Positions 24,448-34,135 of a stretch of 64,000 bases of DNA are shown here, piece by piece; the first letter of the stretch is position 1; each line of letters opens with the position of its first letter. Source of the stretch: an uncultured Dorea sp. (lineage in GTDB: Bacteria > Bacillota > Clostridia > Lachnospirales > Lachnospiraceae); the NCBI RefSeq assembly GCF_934294775.1, contig NZ_CAKRAH010000009.1, forward strand, positions 1 to 64,000. Reading direction: 5' to 3'. Made by a program: the position numbers and the translations under genes. The notes below the pieces were generated by a model, which saw nothing but the letters and a program-made list of their open reading frames with translations, ran no database searches and had not been told where the DNA came from.

Positions 24448-27400
24448 ATGCCTTTAAAATTTGTATTCGGGCCGTCCGGCTCAGGAAAATCAACATATTT
24501 ATATCAACATATTATCGAAGAATCGCAAAAATATCCAGAGAGAAATTATATCGTATTAGTACCGGAACAATTTACCATGCAGACGCAGAAAGATCTGGTC
24601 ATGATGCATCCAAGACATGGGATTATGAATATCGATGTATTAAGCTTTGCAAGACTTGCATACCGTATATTCGAAGAGACGGGGGCGAAGAAGCTTCCGG
24701 TTCTGGATGATGAGGGGAAAAACCTGATCCTTAGAAAGATCGCAGGGGATTACGAAGATAAACTGACGGTTCTGCGGGGAAATATCAGAAAACTTGGCTA
24801 TATCAGCGAAGTAAAGTCGGTAATCTCGGAATTCACACAATACGATATCGGAGAACCTGAGATAGATAAGATGCTGGAAACAGTAGAAGCCGATTCCAGA
24901 CTTTATTATAAATTAAAAGATATTGAGATCCTGTATGAAGGATTTCAGAATTATCTGAAAGAACGTTATATTACAAAAGAAGAGCTTCTGGATGTTTTAA
25001 GCAGACAGGTGAAGGATTCGGACATTCTTAAAAACAGTACGGTTGTGTTAGATGGATTTACCGGATTTACGCCGGTGCAGAACAGGCTGATGGTGGAACT
25101 GATGCGAAGATGCAGGAGTGTATGGGTGACGGTGACCATCGATGAACGGGAAAATCCATATGCATACAGACATCCGTATCAGTTATTTGGACTGAGTAAG
25201 CAGATGGTAACAACGCTGATAAAGCTTGCGCAGGATAATAAGATCAAAGTGGAAGAACCGGTAACACTTTATGGATATCCGGTACACCGCTTTCAGGATA
25301 ATAAAGAACTGGCTTTTCTGGAAAGAAATATATTCCGGTACGGTGCAGGCGTGTATGGACAGAAAGTGGAAAATCTGGAAATACACGTAACGAGAAATCC
25401 AAGGCAGGAAGCAGAAGCTGTGGCAGAAGGAATCCGTGAACTGGTCAGAAAGGAAGGATACCGCTACCGGGAGGTAGGAGTCATTGTCAGTGATATGGAA
25501 GTATACGGGGATTATCTGGAACAGGCATTTCAGACATATGACATCCCTGTTTTTATGGATCATAAAAGAAGTATCCTTTTAAACTCCTTTGTGGAATATG
25601 TAAGAAGCCTTCTGAACATGGCGGAGAAAAACTTTTCCTATGAAAGTGTATTCCGCTTTTTGCGAACCAATCTTGCCGGGTTTACACCGCAGGAGACGGA
25701 TGAGCTGGAAAATTACGTGATAGGACTGGGAATCAAAGGATATAAAGGATGGCAGAACCGGTGGATCAGACGTCTGAAAGGAATGGAAGAAGAGGAGCTT
25801 GACAGATTGAATCATTACCGGGTACAGCTTGTGGAAAAAGTAGATGGTCTGATGTTTGTTCTGAAACAGAAGCGCAAGACTGTCAGAGATATTACAATGG
25901 CTGTGTATGAATTCATGGTGCAGGAGAACATTCAGGCCAGGCTTCAGAAAACAGAAGAAGAATTCCAACAGGCACAGGAACTTGCGCTTGCCAAAGAATA
26001 TTCTCAGATTTACCGGATCATCATAGAGTTGTTTGATAAATTTGTTGAACTTCTTGGAGAAGAACAGGTGAGCCTGAATGAATATTGCAAATTACTGGAT
26101 GCTGGGCTTGAAGAAGCCAGGGTTGGAGTCATACCGCCAAGTGTCGACCAGGTTGTGGTCGGAGATGTGCAAAGAACAAGATTAAAAGATATTAAAGCAT
26201 TATTCTTTGTCGGGGCAAATGACAGCTTTCTTCCTGGAGCATTGATGAGAACAGGTCTGTTATCAGAAAGAGACCGGGAGAAGTTCAAAAAGGCGGATTA
26301 TGCATTGTCTCCGGGTGGAAAGGAAAAGGCTTATGTCCAGAAGTTTTATCTGTATATGAACCTGACGAAGCCATCACAACAATTAAAAGTATATTATAGT
26401 AAGGTGTCATCGGCTGGAAAATCACTTCGGCCATCGTATCTGATTCAGGAGCTTTTGCGCCTGTATCCAAAGCTTAAGGTGCAGGATGAAGAAGAAAAAG
26501 CACTGGTCCAGAAAGAATTTACGGAGAGGACAGGAATTGCGTATCTGATCCAGGGACTGCAGGATAAAAATCTGGATCTGGTGTGGCAGGAATTGTATAC
26601 ATGGTATCAGAAAGATCCGGTGTGGAAAAGAAAAGTAGACAAACTTTTGGAAGCGTGGTATTACAAGCGTCCGGAAGATCCGCTTGCAGATCTGGTGGCA
26701 AGAAAGTTATACGGAGAGAACTTTGAGGGCAGTATTACCAGGATGGAGAGATATGCTTCTTGTGCATGTGCCCATTTCCTGGCATATGGATTGCAGTTAA
26801 GAGAAAGACCGGTGTACGAATTCCAGGCTGTAGATCTTGGAAATGTATGCCATCTGGCTTTGGAAATATTTTCGAAAAAAGCGGCAGAAGCGGGCGGCTG
26901 GACGACGCTTAGCGAAGATCTTCAAAAGGAGCTGATCGATGAGTGTGTGGAAGAGGCGGTTACAGATTATGGTAATTCCGTATTATACAGCTCTGCAAGA
27001 AATGAACGGTTGATCGTGCGTATGAAGCAGATGCTGGAGCGGACGGTATGGGCACTTACCAGCCAGCTGCGCGCCGGTGATTTTGTTCCGGAAGCGTATG
27101 AGTTACGCTTCTTTGGAGGAAAAATCGACCGTGTGGATGTGTGTGAAACGGAAGACAAGGTATATGTCAAAGTACTGGATTATAAAACCGGAAGTAAGGC
27201 ATTTGATGTCGTGGCATTGTATCATGGCCTGCAGCTGCAGTTGATGATTTATATGGATGCGGCTGTTTCGGTAGAAGAAAAAAGACATCCGGGAAAAGAA
27301 GTTATCCCGGCGGGAGTATTCTATTACCGTATTCAGGATCCGCTGGTAGATAAAACAGAGGATAAAGAAGAGGCAGACCGCGCGATCCTAAAACAGCTCA

Positions 27401-27801
27401 AACCAGATGGCATCATTCCGCTGGATACAGAGATACTGAAGCATCTGGACAGGGATGCGTCGGGAGAATCACTTGCAGTTCCGGTAAAATATAATAAAAA
27501 CGGGACGGTCTCAGGCTATTCCAAGGTTGTGTCAGGAGAAGATTTTGCGGCCATGATATCTCATGCAAGGAAAAAGGTAGATGATGCCAGAACCCGTATA
27601 TTAAGTGGTGATGTAAGTGCACTTCCATATAGAAGAGGACAGGAGAGTGGCTGCGATTACTGTCCGTATCGGCACATCTGCGGATTCGATATAAAAGTAC
27701 CGGGATACGAATACCGGGATATCGGAAGTGTTGGAAAAGAAGAAGCACTTGCGGTTATGAGACGGGAAACAGAGTCGGAAGAAATGAAAGGAGGCGCATA
27801 G
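24448..27801 (+). CDS. addB: Helicase-nuclease subunit AddB
   Basis: Subunit of the AddAB enzyme that resects double-strand breaks for recombination. The 1117 residues start with the P-loop FGPSGSGKSTYL (7-14) of the degenerate N-terminal helicase-like domain. The C-terminal RecB-type nuclease has GGKIDRVDV, the catalytic VLDYKTG, and the four-cysteine 4Fe-4S staple: one Cys in RYASCACAHF (about 772-774) and three in CDYCPYRHIC (about 1070). ATG 24448 has AAGGAGG 7 nt upstream. It is followed by addA after 3 nt, as in the classic addBA operon. Confidence 0.95.
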   Translation: MPLKFVFGPSGSGKSTYLYQHIIEESQKYPERNYIVLVPEQFTMQTQKDLVMMHPRHGIMNIDVLSFARLAYRIFEETGAKKLPVLDDEGKNLILRKIAGDYEDKLTVLRGNIRKLGYISEVKSVISEFTQYDIGEPEIDKMLETVEADSRLYYKLKDIEILYEGFQNYLKERYITKEELLDVLSRQVKDSDILKNSTVVLDGFTGFTPVQNRLMVELMRRCRSVWVTVTIDERENPYAYRHPYQLFGLSKQMVTTLIKLAQDNKIKVEEPVTLYGYPVHRFQDNKELAFLERNIFRYGAGVYGQKVENLEIHVTRNPRQEAEAVAEGIRELVRKEGYRYREVGVIVSDMEVYGDYLEQAFQTYDIPVFMDHKRSILLNSFVEYVRSLLNMAEKNFSYESVFRFLRTNLAGFTPQETDELENYVIGLGIKGYKGWQNRWIRRLKGMEEEELDRLNHYRVQLVEKVDGLMFVLKQKRKTVRDITMAVYEFMVQENIQARLQKTEEEFQQAQELALAKEYSQIYRIIIELFDKFVELLGEEQVSLNEYCKLLDAGLEEARVGVIPPSVDQVVVGDVQRTRLKDIKALFFVGANDSFLPGALMRTGLLSERDREKFKKADYALSPGGKEKAYVQKFYLYMNLTKPSQQLKVYYSKVSSAGKSLRPSYLIQELLRLYPKLKVQDEEEKALVQKEFTERTGIAYLIQGLQDKNLDLVWQELYTWYQKDPVWKRKVDKLLEAWYYKRPEDPLADLVARKLYGENFEGSITRMERYASCACAHFLAYGLQLRERPVYEFQAVDLGNVCHLALEIFSKKAAEAGGWTTLSEDLQKELIDECVEEAVTDYGNSVLYSSARNERLIVRMKQMLERTVWALTSQLRAGDFVPEAYELRFFGGKIDRVDVCETEDKVYVKVLDYKTGSKAFDVVALYHGLQLQLMIYMDAAVSVEEKRHPGKEVIPAGVFYYRIQDPLVDKTEDKEEADRAILKQLKPDGIIPLDTEILKHLDRDASGESLAVPVKYNKNGTVSGYSKVVSGEDFAAMISHARKKVDDARTRILSGDVSALPYRRGQESGCDYCPYRHICGFDIKVPGYEYRDIGSVGKEEALAVMRRETESEEMKGGA

Positions 27802-27804
27802 AAG

Positions 27805-30800
27805 ATGGGAGTAACGTGGACGCAGGAACAGCAAAAAGTCATAGACTTAAGAAACCGGAATATCCTGGTATCGGCAGCGGCAGGTTCCGGAAAAACTGCG
27901 GTACTGGTAGAACGTATTATTACGATGCTTACCAAAGATGAGCCTCCGGTGGATGTGGACCGACTTCTGATCGTTACATTTACAGAAGCGGCAGCGGCAG
28001 AGATGAAAGAAAGAATCCGGCTTGCGATCGAGAAAAAATTAATGGAATATCCCGACAATGAACATTTGAAGCAGCAGGCAACCCTGATCCATAATGCGCA
28101 GATTACAACGATACACAGTTTTTGTCTGTCGGTAATCCGTGACCATTTTCATGCGATTGATATTGACCCCGGATTCCGGATAGGAGAAGAGGGAGAGCTG
28201 AAGCTTTTAAGACACGATGTCTTAGAAGAAGTCCTGGAAGAAAAATATCAGGAAGGAAGCAAAAGATTTCTGGATTTTGCATCGGGATACAGTACAGGGC
28301 GTAATGATAAAAAGATTGAAGATCTGATCTTGAAGATATATGAATTCTCGAGAAGTTATCCAGATAGTGAAGCGTGGCTTGATTCTTGCGTGAAAGCGTA
28401 TGAAATCGAAGATCTGGAGGCATTCGAAGAAAGTAATGTCATCAAAAAGATCCTGCAGGATGTACAGAAGAATCTGGAAGACGCAAAAGCACTGGTAGAA
28501 TTCGCAATGCAGACAGCGTTAAGTATAGATGGACCGGCGGCATATGAGGCTGCACTGGAAAAAGATCTGATCGTTATAGAGGATCTGCAAAGCGCACGCA
28601 CATACAGACAGCAGTCAGAAGCATTTGCAAATGTAAAATGGGCCAGACTTCCGGTGAATAAGGATAAGACGGTATCCGAAGAGAAGATAACACAGGTTAA
28701 AAAGTTAAGAGAAATGGTGAAAGGCGTGGTAAAGAATATTGCGGCGCAGTATTTTTACGAGACGCCGGAAGCAATGATAGAAGATATGAATCTGTGTGCG
28801 CCGGCCATGGAGGAACTGGCAGATCTGGTTCGTTTATTTGGAAGCCGGTTCGAAGAAAAGAAGCGTTCGCAGAATATGATTGATTTTTCCGATATGGAGC
28901 AATATGCACTCCGGATACTGACACAGAAGACGGAGAAAGGATTTGTTCCGTCTCCAGTAGCTTTGGAATATCAAAAGCAATATCAGGAGATCATGATTGA
29001 TGAATATCAGGACAGTAACCTGATACAGGAAGCAATCCTGACCAGTGTGTCAACGTGTAGAAGCGGAAGATATAATATCTTCATGGTAGGAGATGTAAAA
29101 CAGAGCATCTATCGTTTCCGTTTGTCTAAGCCGGAACTGTTCCTGGAAAAGTTTTACACATATAATATAGAAGAAAGTCAGACCCAGAGGATCGATCTTC
29201 ATAAGAACTTCCGAAGCAGAAAAGAAGTATTGGAAAGTGTGAATGCGATATTCGGACGGATTATGACAGAGAAGCTTGGCGGAATTGTCTATGATGATCA
29301 GGCCGCGCTATATCCGGGAGCAGAATACCCGGAGAATGAGAACCTGAATACAGAAATTTATCTGATCGACAGCGATCTGGACCGTGTAAAAGAACGGTAT
29401 CAGTTGGAAGAAAATGAAAACAACGCAGAAGAACTGTCGAAAATCGCGTCAGAAAAAGAACTGGAAGCAAGAGCAATTGCAATGCGTATCAGGGAGCTTT
29501 TAAGAACACAGAAGGTTACAGATAAGGCTACCGGCGAGCTGAGAAATGCGAAGTATTCCGATATCGTAATACTGACAAGAAGTGTAAAGGGATTTGCTGA
29601 TGTATTTACAGAAGTGCTCAACCGGGAAGGAATCCCTACGTATGCCGGAACGAGTGAAGGATATTTTCAGACGCAGGAGATAGGAGTGCTGCTGGATTAT
29701 CTGCGTACACTGGATAACCGGAGACAGGATATTCCGCTTACGGCAGTGCTTACGTCGCCGTTTTGTGGATTGGATGCAGAAGAGTTAGCAAAGATAAAAT
29801 GTTTCTATCCGGAACTGCCGTTTTATGAAGCAGTTGTCAGATACCGGGAAGATGACGAAGAAAGAAAAAATGAAAAAGATGAAGTGATCCGTACGAAGAT
29901 CAGTGCGTGTCTGGAGCAGATGGATACATTCCGGAGAATCGTTCCATTTACACCGATGCATGAGCTGCTGTGGAAGATTTTGGAAGATACAGGGTATGGG
30001 GATTATGTAGCGGCCATGCCGGGAGGACAGCAGAGAAAAGCCAACCTGGAGATGTTGATCGAAAAGGCAAGAGTATATGAATCGACGAGCTATAAAGGAC
30101 TGTTTCATTTTGTAAGATATATTGAACAGCTGCAAAAATATGATGTGGATTACGGAGAAGCCAGTATCGAAGACGAACATGCAGATACGGTAAGAGTTAT
30201 GACGATCCATAAAAGTAAAGGACTGGAATTCCCGATCGTAATTGTTGCCGGTATGGGAAAACGCTTTAATATGCAGGATGCAAGAAGTGCAGTAGCACTG
30301 CATGCCGGTATGGGAGTAGGACTGGATGCGATTGACCTGGGACTTCGGACAAAGAGTCCAAGCATCGTTAAAAAAGTGATTCAAAAAGAAGAAGTGTTAG
30401 AAAGCCTTGGGGAAGAACTACGCGTACTCTACGTAGCACTGACGCGTGCGAAGGAAAAACTGATCATTACCGGTATGCTTCCAAGACCGGAAGAAAAGTT
30501 AGAAGAAAGCCGGATGCTTCAGAGAAGTAATCAGAAGGAATTGTCATTTGGCGAGTTAAGCCACGCCGGAACCTATTGGGACTGGATCCTGCCGGCGGTA
30601 CTTGGCTGTGGGGAGGATGTACCGTTAGAGGTAAATATCCTGCATTTTGAAGATATTGTAAAAGAAGGACTGAAAGAAGAGACAAAGGGAGTGATATCGA
30701 GATCACTTCTGGAACAATGGGACACAGACAGAGTCTATGAGCCTGAAATGCATACGGTTATGGAAGAACAGTTCGGATTCCATTATCCATATGAAAAGAG

Positions 30801-31482
30801 CAGTGCAAGAAAGCTCAAATTTACAGTTACAGAATTGAAAAAGCGTGCGTATGAGATCGCAATGGATCATAGCCTGGAGGAAGAAGCACAGGAAGAATTA
30901 CTTTATGAAGAGCCGGAAGTGACACCGTTGATACCAACTTTTATGCAAAAAGAAGAAGGACTGACCGGAGCACCAAGAGGAACCGCATACCATAGAATCA
31001 TGGAGCTTCTTGCATTTGAAGGACCGGAACCCGACAGCATAGAAGCGGTTGCAGAGTGGATTGGCGGGATGGCTTCCAGTGGAAAGATAGAAAAAGAAGC
31101 GGCCGAATGTGTGAAGCCATACGATATCTTCCGGTTCCTAGAGACACCATCCGGAAAGCGGATGAAAAAGGCCGCCAAGAGCCAGAGACTCTGGAAAGAG
31201 CAGCCGTTTGTATTAGGGATAGATGCGAAAGAGCTTTATCCGGAAGAAGAGGATGGAGAACTTATACTGGTACAGGGAATTATCGATGCATATTTTGAAG
31301 AAGAGGACGAACTGGTTGTGTTGGATTATAAGACGGACCGGGTGAGAAAGGCAGAAGAATTGGTGGAAAAATATCAGGAACAGCTGCGGTATTATGCAAA
31401 AGCACTGGAGCAGATGACTGGGAAAAAAGTGAAAGAAAAGATTATCTATGCATTTTCACTTGGAAAAGAAATACGTATATAG
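27805..31482 (+). CDS. addA: Helicase-nuclease subunit AddA
   Basis: UvrD-like 3'-5' helicase with a C-terminal nuclease. The 1225 residues show the Q-motif and Walker A (WTQEQQKVID, SAAAGSGKTAVLVER at about 21-36), Walker B region MIDEYQDSN, motif III GDVKQSIYRFR, motifs V-VI (TIHKSKGLEFPIVIVAG, ELRVLYVALTRAKEKLII) and the nuclease VLDYKTDRV with QLRYYAKALEQ. AGGAGG at the end of addB lies 14 nt before ATG 27805. A terminator follows. AddAB in place of RecBCD agrees with Firmicutes. Confidence 0.96.
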   Translation: MGVTWTQEQQKVIDLRNRNILVSAAAGSGKTAVLVERIITMLTKDEPPVDVDRLLIVTFTEAAAAEMKERIRLAIEKKLMEYPDNEHLKQQATLIHNAQITTIHSFCLSVIRDHFHAIDIDPGFRIGEEGELKLLRHDVLEEVLEEKYQEGSKRFLDFASGYSTGRNDKKIEDLILKIYEFSRSYPDSEAWLDSCVKAYEIEDLEAFEESNVIKKILQDVQKNLEDAKALVEFAMQTALSIDGPAAYEAALEKDLIVIEDLQSARTYRQQSEAFANVKWARLPVNKDKTVSEEKITQVKKLREMVKGVVKNIAAQYFYETPEAMIEDMNLCAPAMEELADLVRLFGSRFEEKKRSQNMIDFSDMEQYALRILTQKTEKGFVPSPVALEYQKQYQEIMIDEYQDSNLIQEAILTSVSTCRSGRYNIFMVGDVKQSIYRFRLSKPELFLEKFYTYNIEESQTQRIDLHKNFRSRKEVLESVNAIFGRIMTEKLGGIVYDDQAALYPGAEYPENENLNTEIYLIDSDLDRVKERYQLEENENNAEELSKIASEKELEARAIAMRIRELLRTQKVTDKATGELRNAKYSDIVILTRSVKGFADVFTEVLNREGIPTYAGTSEGYFQTQEIGVLLDYLRTLDNRRQDIPLTAVLTSPFCGLDAEELAKIKCFYPELPFYEAVVRYREDDEERKNEKDEVIRTKISACLEQMDTFRRIVPFTPMHELLWKILEDTGYGDYVAAMPGGQQRKANLEMLIEKARVYESTSYKGLFHFVRYIEQLQKYDVDYGEASIEDEHADTVRVMTIHKSKGLEFPIVIVAGMGKRFNMQDARSAVALHAGMGVGLDAIDLGLRTKSPSIVKKVIQKEEVLESLGEELRVLYVALTRAKEKLIITGMLPRPEEKLEESRMLQRSNQKELSFGELSHAGTYWDWILPAVLGCGEDVPLEVNILHFEDIVKEGLKEETKGVISRSLLEQWDTDRVYEPEMHTVMEEQFGFHYPYEKSSARKLKFTVTELKKRAYEIAMDHSLEEEAQEELLYEEPEVTPLIPTFMQKEEGLTGAPRGTAYHRIMELLAFEGPEPDSIEAVAEWIGGMASSGKIEKEAAECVKPYDIFRFLETPSGKRMKKAAKSQRLWKEQPFVLGIDAKELYPEEEDGELILVQGIIDAYFEEEDELVVLDYKTDRVRKAEELVEKYQEQLRYYAKALEQMTGKKVKEKIIYAFSLGKEIRI

Positions 31483-31500
31483 AAAGAAAAGAATGTGAGA

Positions 31501-31540
31501 AAAAGAATGACGCAAAAAGGAAATGTGTCATTCTTTTTTT
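31501..31540 (+). terminator. Intrinsic terminator after addA
   Basis: AAAAGAATGAC (31501-31511) pairs with GTCATTCTTTT (31527-31537), followed by further T to 31541. Confidence 0.88.
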
Positions 31541-31544
31541 TGAT

Positions 31545-31590
31545 GCCAAAGCATGCAAGAGAAGCTGCCAGTGGCAAGTTCTCTGTATAG
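31545..31590 (+). repeat. Dispersed hairpin repeat, single B-type unit
   Basis: Head CCAAAGCATGCAAGAGAAG, core CTGCCAGTGGCA, tail AGTTCTCTGTATAG. Nearly identical to the copy at 7176, which lies 24 kb away in the same orientation and likewise directly after a terminator. Confidence 0.83.
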
Positions 31591-31606
31591 CAAAATATAA
31601 TATATG

Positions 31607-31637
31607 TTGACATACTATATTATACGACGTATAATAT
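31607..31637 (+). promoter_or_regulatory. Consensus promoter with perfect operator dyad, PadR cassette
   Basis: TTGACA (31607-31612), 17 nt, TATAAT (31630-31635). A perfect inverted repeat ATATTATAC-GAC-GTATAATAT (31617-31637) covers spacer and -10. The first gene downstream is a PadR repressor, so autorepression is likely. Confidence 0.8.
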
Positions 31638-31691
31638 GTGTAAAGAAATAATATTGTGATGCAAATTATAAAATAACAAGGAAGTGAGCAT

Positions 31692-32015
31692 ATGGTTTTT
31701 AATACAGGAGCAGCGCTTCTGGATGCAATCGTCCTGGCTGTTGTGTCGCGGAAAGAGGAAGGAACATACGGATATAAGATCACACAGGATGTCAGAAAAG
31801 CAATCGATGTGTCAGAATCTACGTTATATCCGGTCCTTAGAAGATTGCAAAAAGGGGAATATCTGGAAGTATATGACCGGCAGTTCGATGGAAGAAACCG
31901 CAGATACTATAAAGTGACAGAAAGCGGCAAAGAACAGCTTGCGATGTACCAGACTGAATGGAAGAATTATTCGAAAAAAATCAGCGCATTATTTGAGGGA
32001 GGGAGTTTGGAATGA
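31692..32015 (+). CDS. PadR-family transcriptional repressor
   Basis: 107-residue winged-helix protein: helical N-terminus (GAALLDAIVLAVVSRKEEGTYGYKI), recognition helix and wing (VSESTLYPVLRRLQKGEYLEVYDRQFDGRNRRYYKVTESGKEQL) and a short C-terminal helix. This is the compact PadR subfamily-2 type. Start ATG 31692 has AAGGAAG 7 nt upstream. The gene overlaps the next by 4 nt (ATGA). It probably represses its own four-gene cassette through the dyad at 31617. Confidence 0.93.
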   Translation: MVFNTGAALLDAIVLAVVSRKEEGTYGYKITQDVRKAIDVSESTLYPVLRRLQKGEYLEVYDRQFDGRNRRYYKVTESGKEQLAMYQTEWKNYSKKISALFEGGSLE

Positions 32016-32764
32016 ACAGAATAGAATTTATGGCTGAGTTGTCGAGACTCCTGGAAGGAATTCCGGAAGAAGACAGACTGGATGCACTGAACTATTATAA
32101 TGATTATTTTGACGATGCGGGCAGTGAAAATGAGCAGAACGTAATAGAAGAACTGGAAAGCCCGGAAAAGGTCGCTATGAAGATCAAAGCCGAAAGAGGG
32201 GATATAGAGGTTGTAAATATTAAGAGCACAGAGGCCGGGGAAGAGGAAGAGGCCGGATCTGGATATCAATATTATCAGGAATCAAAAGAAGAAACCGGAT
32301 ACAGAGAAAAGAATGTATATTATGATAACGGAACCTATACATATGATAATGATAATCCGGAAGAATCAGAAGCAGATAAGCCGTGGACCAGTAAACCATT
32401 AAAATATCTTCTGATCGCAGCAATTATTCTGGTAGGATGTCCGGTTATCGTTCCGCTGGCAGCAGCTTTGGTGGTAACAGTACTGGTACTTGTGATAGCA
32501 GCATTTGCAGTATTTGCAAGTATTGTGATCGCATTTGCGGCAGTGGTTCTGGTAGGAGTTGTGCTTTTGTGTTCCGGAATCGGAAGTCTTATAAGTTCCG
32601 GTGTAGTAGGCCTTGGGATTATAGGAATTGGACTGATCGTAATACCGATAGGACTGATTGGAACGATTGCAGGTGTAAGATTATGTACGATTGTATTCCC
32701 GGGGATGATAAGAGGAATCGTATGTGTATGCAGAAAACCATTTCACAGAAGAACGGAGGTATAG
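32012..32764 (+). CDS. HAAS/DUF1700-type membrane protein
   Basis: 250 residues: an N-terminal HAAS-like cytosolic domain (about 1-60: MNRIEFMAELSRLLEGIPEEDRLDALNYYNDYFDDA), a long acidic, tyrosine-rich linker (about 65-130) and a hydrophobic C-terminal half with three to four membrane segments (about 133-240, rich in Val/Ile/Gly). Proteins of this type are commonly encoded next to PadR repressors and DUF4097 proteins and are thought to sense envelope state; that role is family knowledge, not shown here. It overlaps padR by 4 nt and lies 3 nt before the next gene. Confidence 0.85.
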   Translation: MNRIEFMAELSRLLEGIPEEDRLDALNYYNDYFDDAGSENEQNVIEELESPEKVAMKIKAERGDIEVVNIKSTEAGEEEEAGSGYQYYQESKEETGYREKNVYYDNGTYTYDNDNPEESEADKPWTSKPLKYLLIAAIILVGCPVIVPLAAALVVTVLVLVIAAFAVFASIVIAFAAVVLVGVVLLCSGIGSLISSGVVGLGIIGIGLIVIPIGLIGTIAGVRLCTIVFPGMIRGIVCVCRKPFHRRTEV

Positions 32765-32767
32765 CTT

Positions 32768-33787
32768 ATGAAGAAAAGATGGAAAATATTCTGGATTGTA
32801 TGTGGAGTAATGTTCCTGACCGGTGTGATATGTTGTGTGGCAGCTAACAGAGTGTTTGGGGTAACATTGACAGATATTGCAGCAGAATTTCCGCATGGAA
32901 TTGTGATTGGATCAGACACAGATGAGGATGACTGGGATGATGATGGTGATTGGGATGACGATGATGATTGGGATGACGACGATGATGATTGGGATGACGA
33001 GGATGACGAGGATGACTGGGATGACGGTGATGACGATTGGGATGACGACGATGATAAGGATCATGCGGCAAAGATAGAGAATAATAAGAATAAAGCTGCT
33101 ACGAATACAAAAGAAAGTGGGAAAGAACGCATGCTCAATGGAAATGGCAAAGCAGTTTATCAGCAGATTACATCAATCAAAGGAAAAATCTATGCAGGAA
33201 GGGTGTACTTTAAAACTGCAGCAACAGATGAGATTACAGTTGAGAGTAAGGATACACATGAAAAACTTGGATTTCAGGCTTATGAAGAGGACGGAGTCCT
33301 GTATCTGAAGACGAATAAAAAGGTGAAAAATAAAAATGATATAGGAAAAGGTTCAATCACAGTGACATTACCGGAGAAACAGACATTTGACAAGATTGAT
33401 CTGACACTGAAAGCTGGAGAGTTAAATGCGGATGAATTCAGCGCAGATGATCTTGAAATAAAAAATGGAGCCGGAAAGGTATTTGTTAAGGATTTTACCG
33501 CGAAAAAAGCAGAATTTGAAAGTGGAGCCGGATCATTGTCTGGAACGGGTGATGTATCAGAAAAGATGGATATAGATTGCGGTGTCGGTGAGATAGATCT
33601 GAAACTTAAAGGCAGCCAGAATGATTATAATTACGATCTGGAATGTGGAATCGGAGAGATACAGTGCGGCGACAATAGATACAGCGGTTTTGGAAGAGAA
33701 GTACATGTAGATAATCAGGCTTCGAAAGAGATGAAGATTGACTGCGGCATAGGACAGATTACGATCAGTTATGCGACAGAAATGTAA
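32768..33787 (+). CDS. DUF4097-like envelope protein with Asp/Trp-rich tract
   Basis: 339 residues. A single N-terminal membrane segment (about 7-28) leads to a short spacer, then a strongly acidic low-complexity tract (about 54-98) made of repeated W-D-D and D-W-D units, a Lys/Asn-rich linker, and a C-terminal repetitive beta domain (about 130-338) with recurring GAGKVFVKDFTAKKAEF-, CGVGEIDLKLKG- and CGIGQITISY-type turns, as in DUF4097 beta-helix proteins. The acidic tract could bind cations or basic wall components. Its DNA is a GAY-rich repeat liable to length change. It is in the operon with padR. Confidence 0.82.
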   Translation: MKKRWKIFWIVCGVMFLTGVICCVAANRVFGVTLTDIAAEFPHGIVIGSDTDEDDWDDDGDWDDDDDWDDDDDDWDDEDDEDDWDDGDDDWDDDDDKDHAAKIENNKNKAATNTKESGKERMLNGNGKAVYQQITSIKGKIYAGRVYFKTAATDEITVESKDTHEKLGFQAYEEDGVLYLKTNKKVKNKNDIGKGSITVTLPEKQTFDKIDLTLKAGELNADEFSADDLEIKNGAGKVFVKDFTAKKAEFESGAGSLSGTGDVSEKMDIDCGVGEIDLKLKGSQNDYNYDLECGIGEIQCGDNRYSGFGREVHVDNQASKEMKIDCGIGQITISYATEM

Positions 33788-33856
33788 GGGACTTTTGAAA
33801 AAAGTCGGATTTGAAATATAAAAAAAGAGTCTAAGAAAGAGCAGGAGGATATGAAG

Positions 33857-34054
33857 ATGGAGAATAAGAGATTATACCGTTCAAGAAAAGACAGAATGAT
33901 CTGTGGAGTATGTGGAGGGATTGCAAAATATTTTAATATTGACCCAACATTAGTCAGACTGGCATTTGTACTGATTGCGTTGTGGGCAGGATCAGGAATC
34001 TTTGCATATATTATTGCTGCAATTATTATTCCAGATGATCCAAATGAAGTGTAA
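33857..34054 (+). CDS. PspC-domain membrane protein
   Basis: 65 residues: basic N-terminus (NKRLYRSRKDRMICGVCGGIAKYFNIDPTLVRL) followed by one long membrane segment (about 34-58) and a DDPNEV tail, the standard compact PspC domain. ATG 33857 is preferred over 33851 because AGGAGG (33843-33848) is then 8 nt away. It is the last gene of the padR cassette, 69 nt after the DUF4097 gene. The combination suggests an envelope-stress module. Confidence 0.88.
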   Translation: MENKRLYRSRKDRMICGVCGGIAKYFNIDPTLVRLAFVLIALWAGSGIFAYIIAAIIIPDDPNEV

Positions 34055-34135
34055 GAGATTACAGTATCCGGGAATTGCGCAGCAATATAGCAATCTGTGG
34101 ACAGCAGTAGGAACATAAAATAAAATCAAAATAAC

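Noticed and set aside
32844..33071. Minus-strand open frame rich in His and Pro
   Set aside because: It is the complement of the GAY-rich Asp/Trp tract of the DUF4097-like gene; no ribosome site and no independent support.
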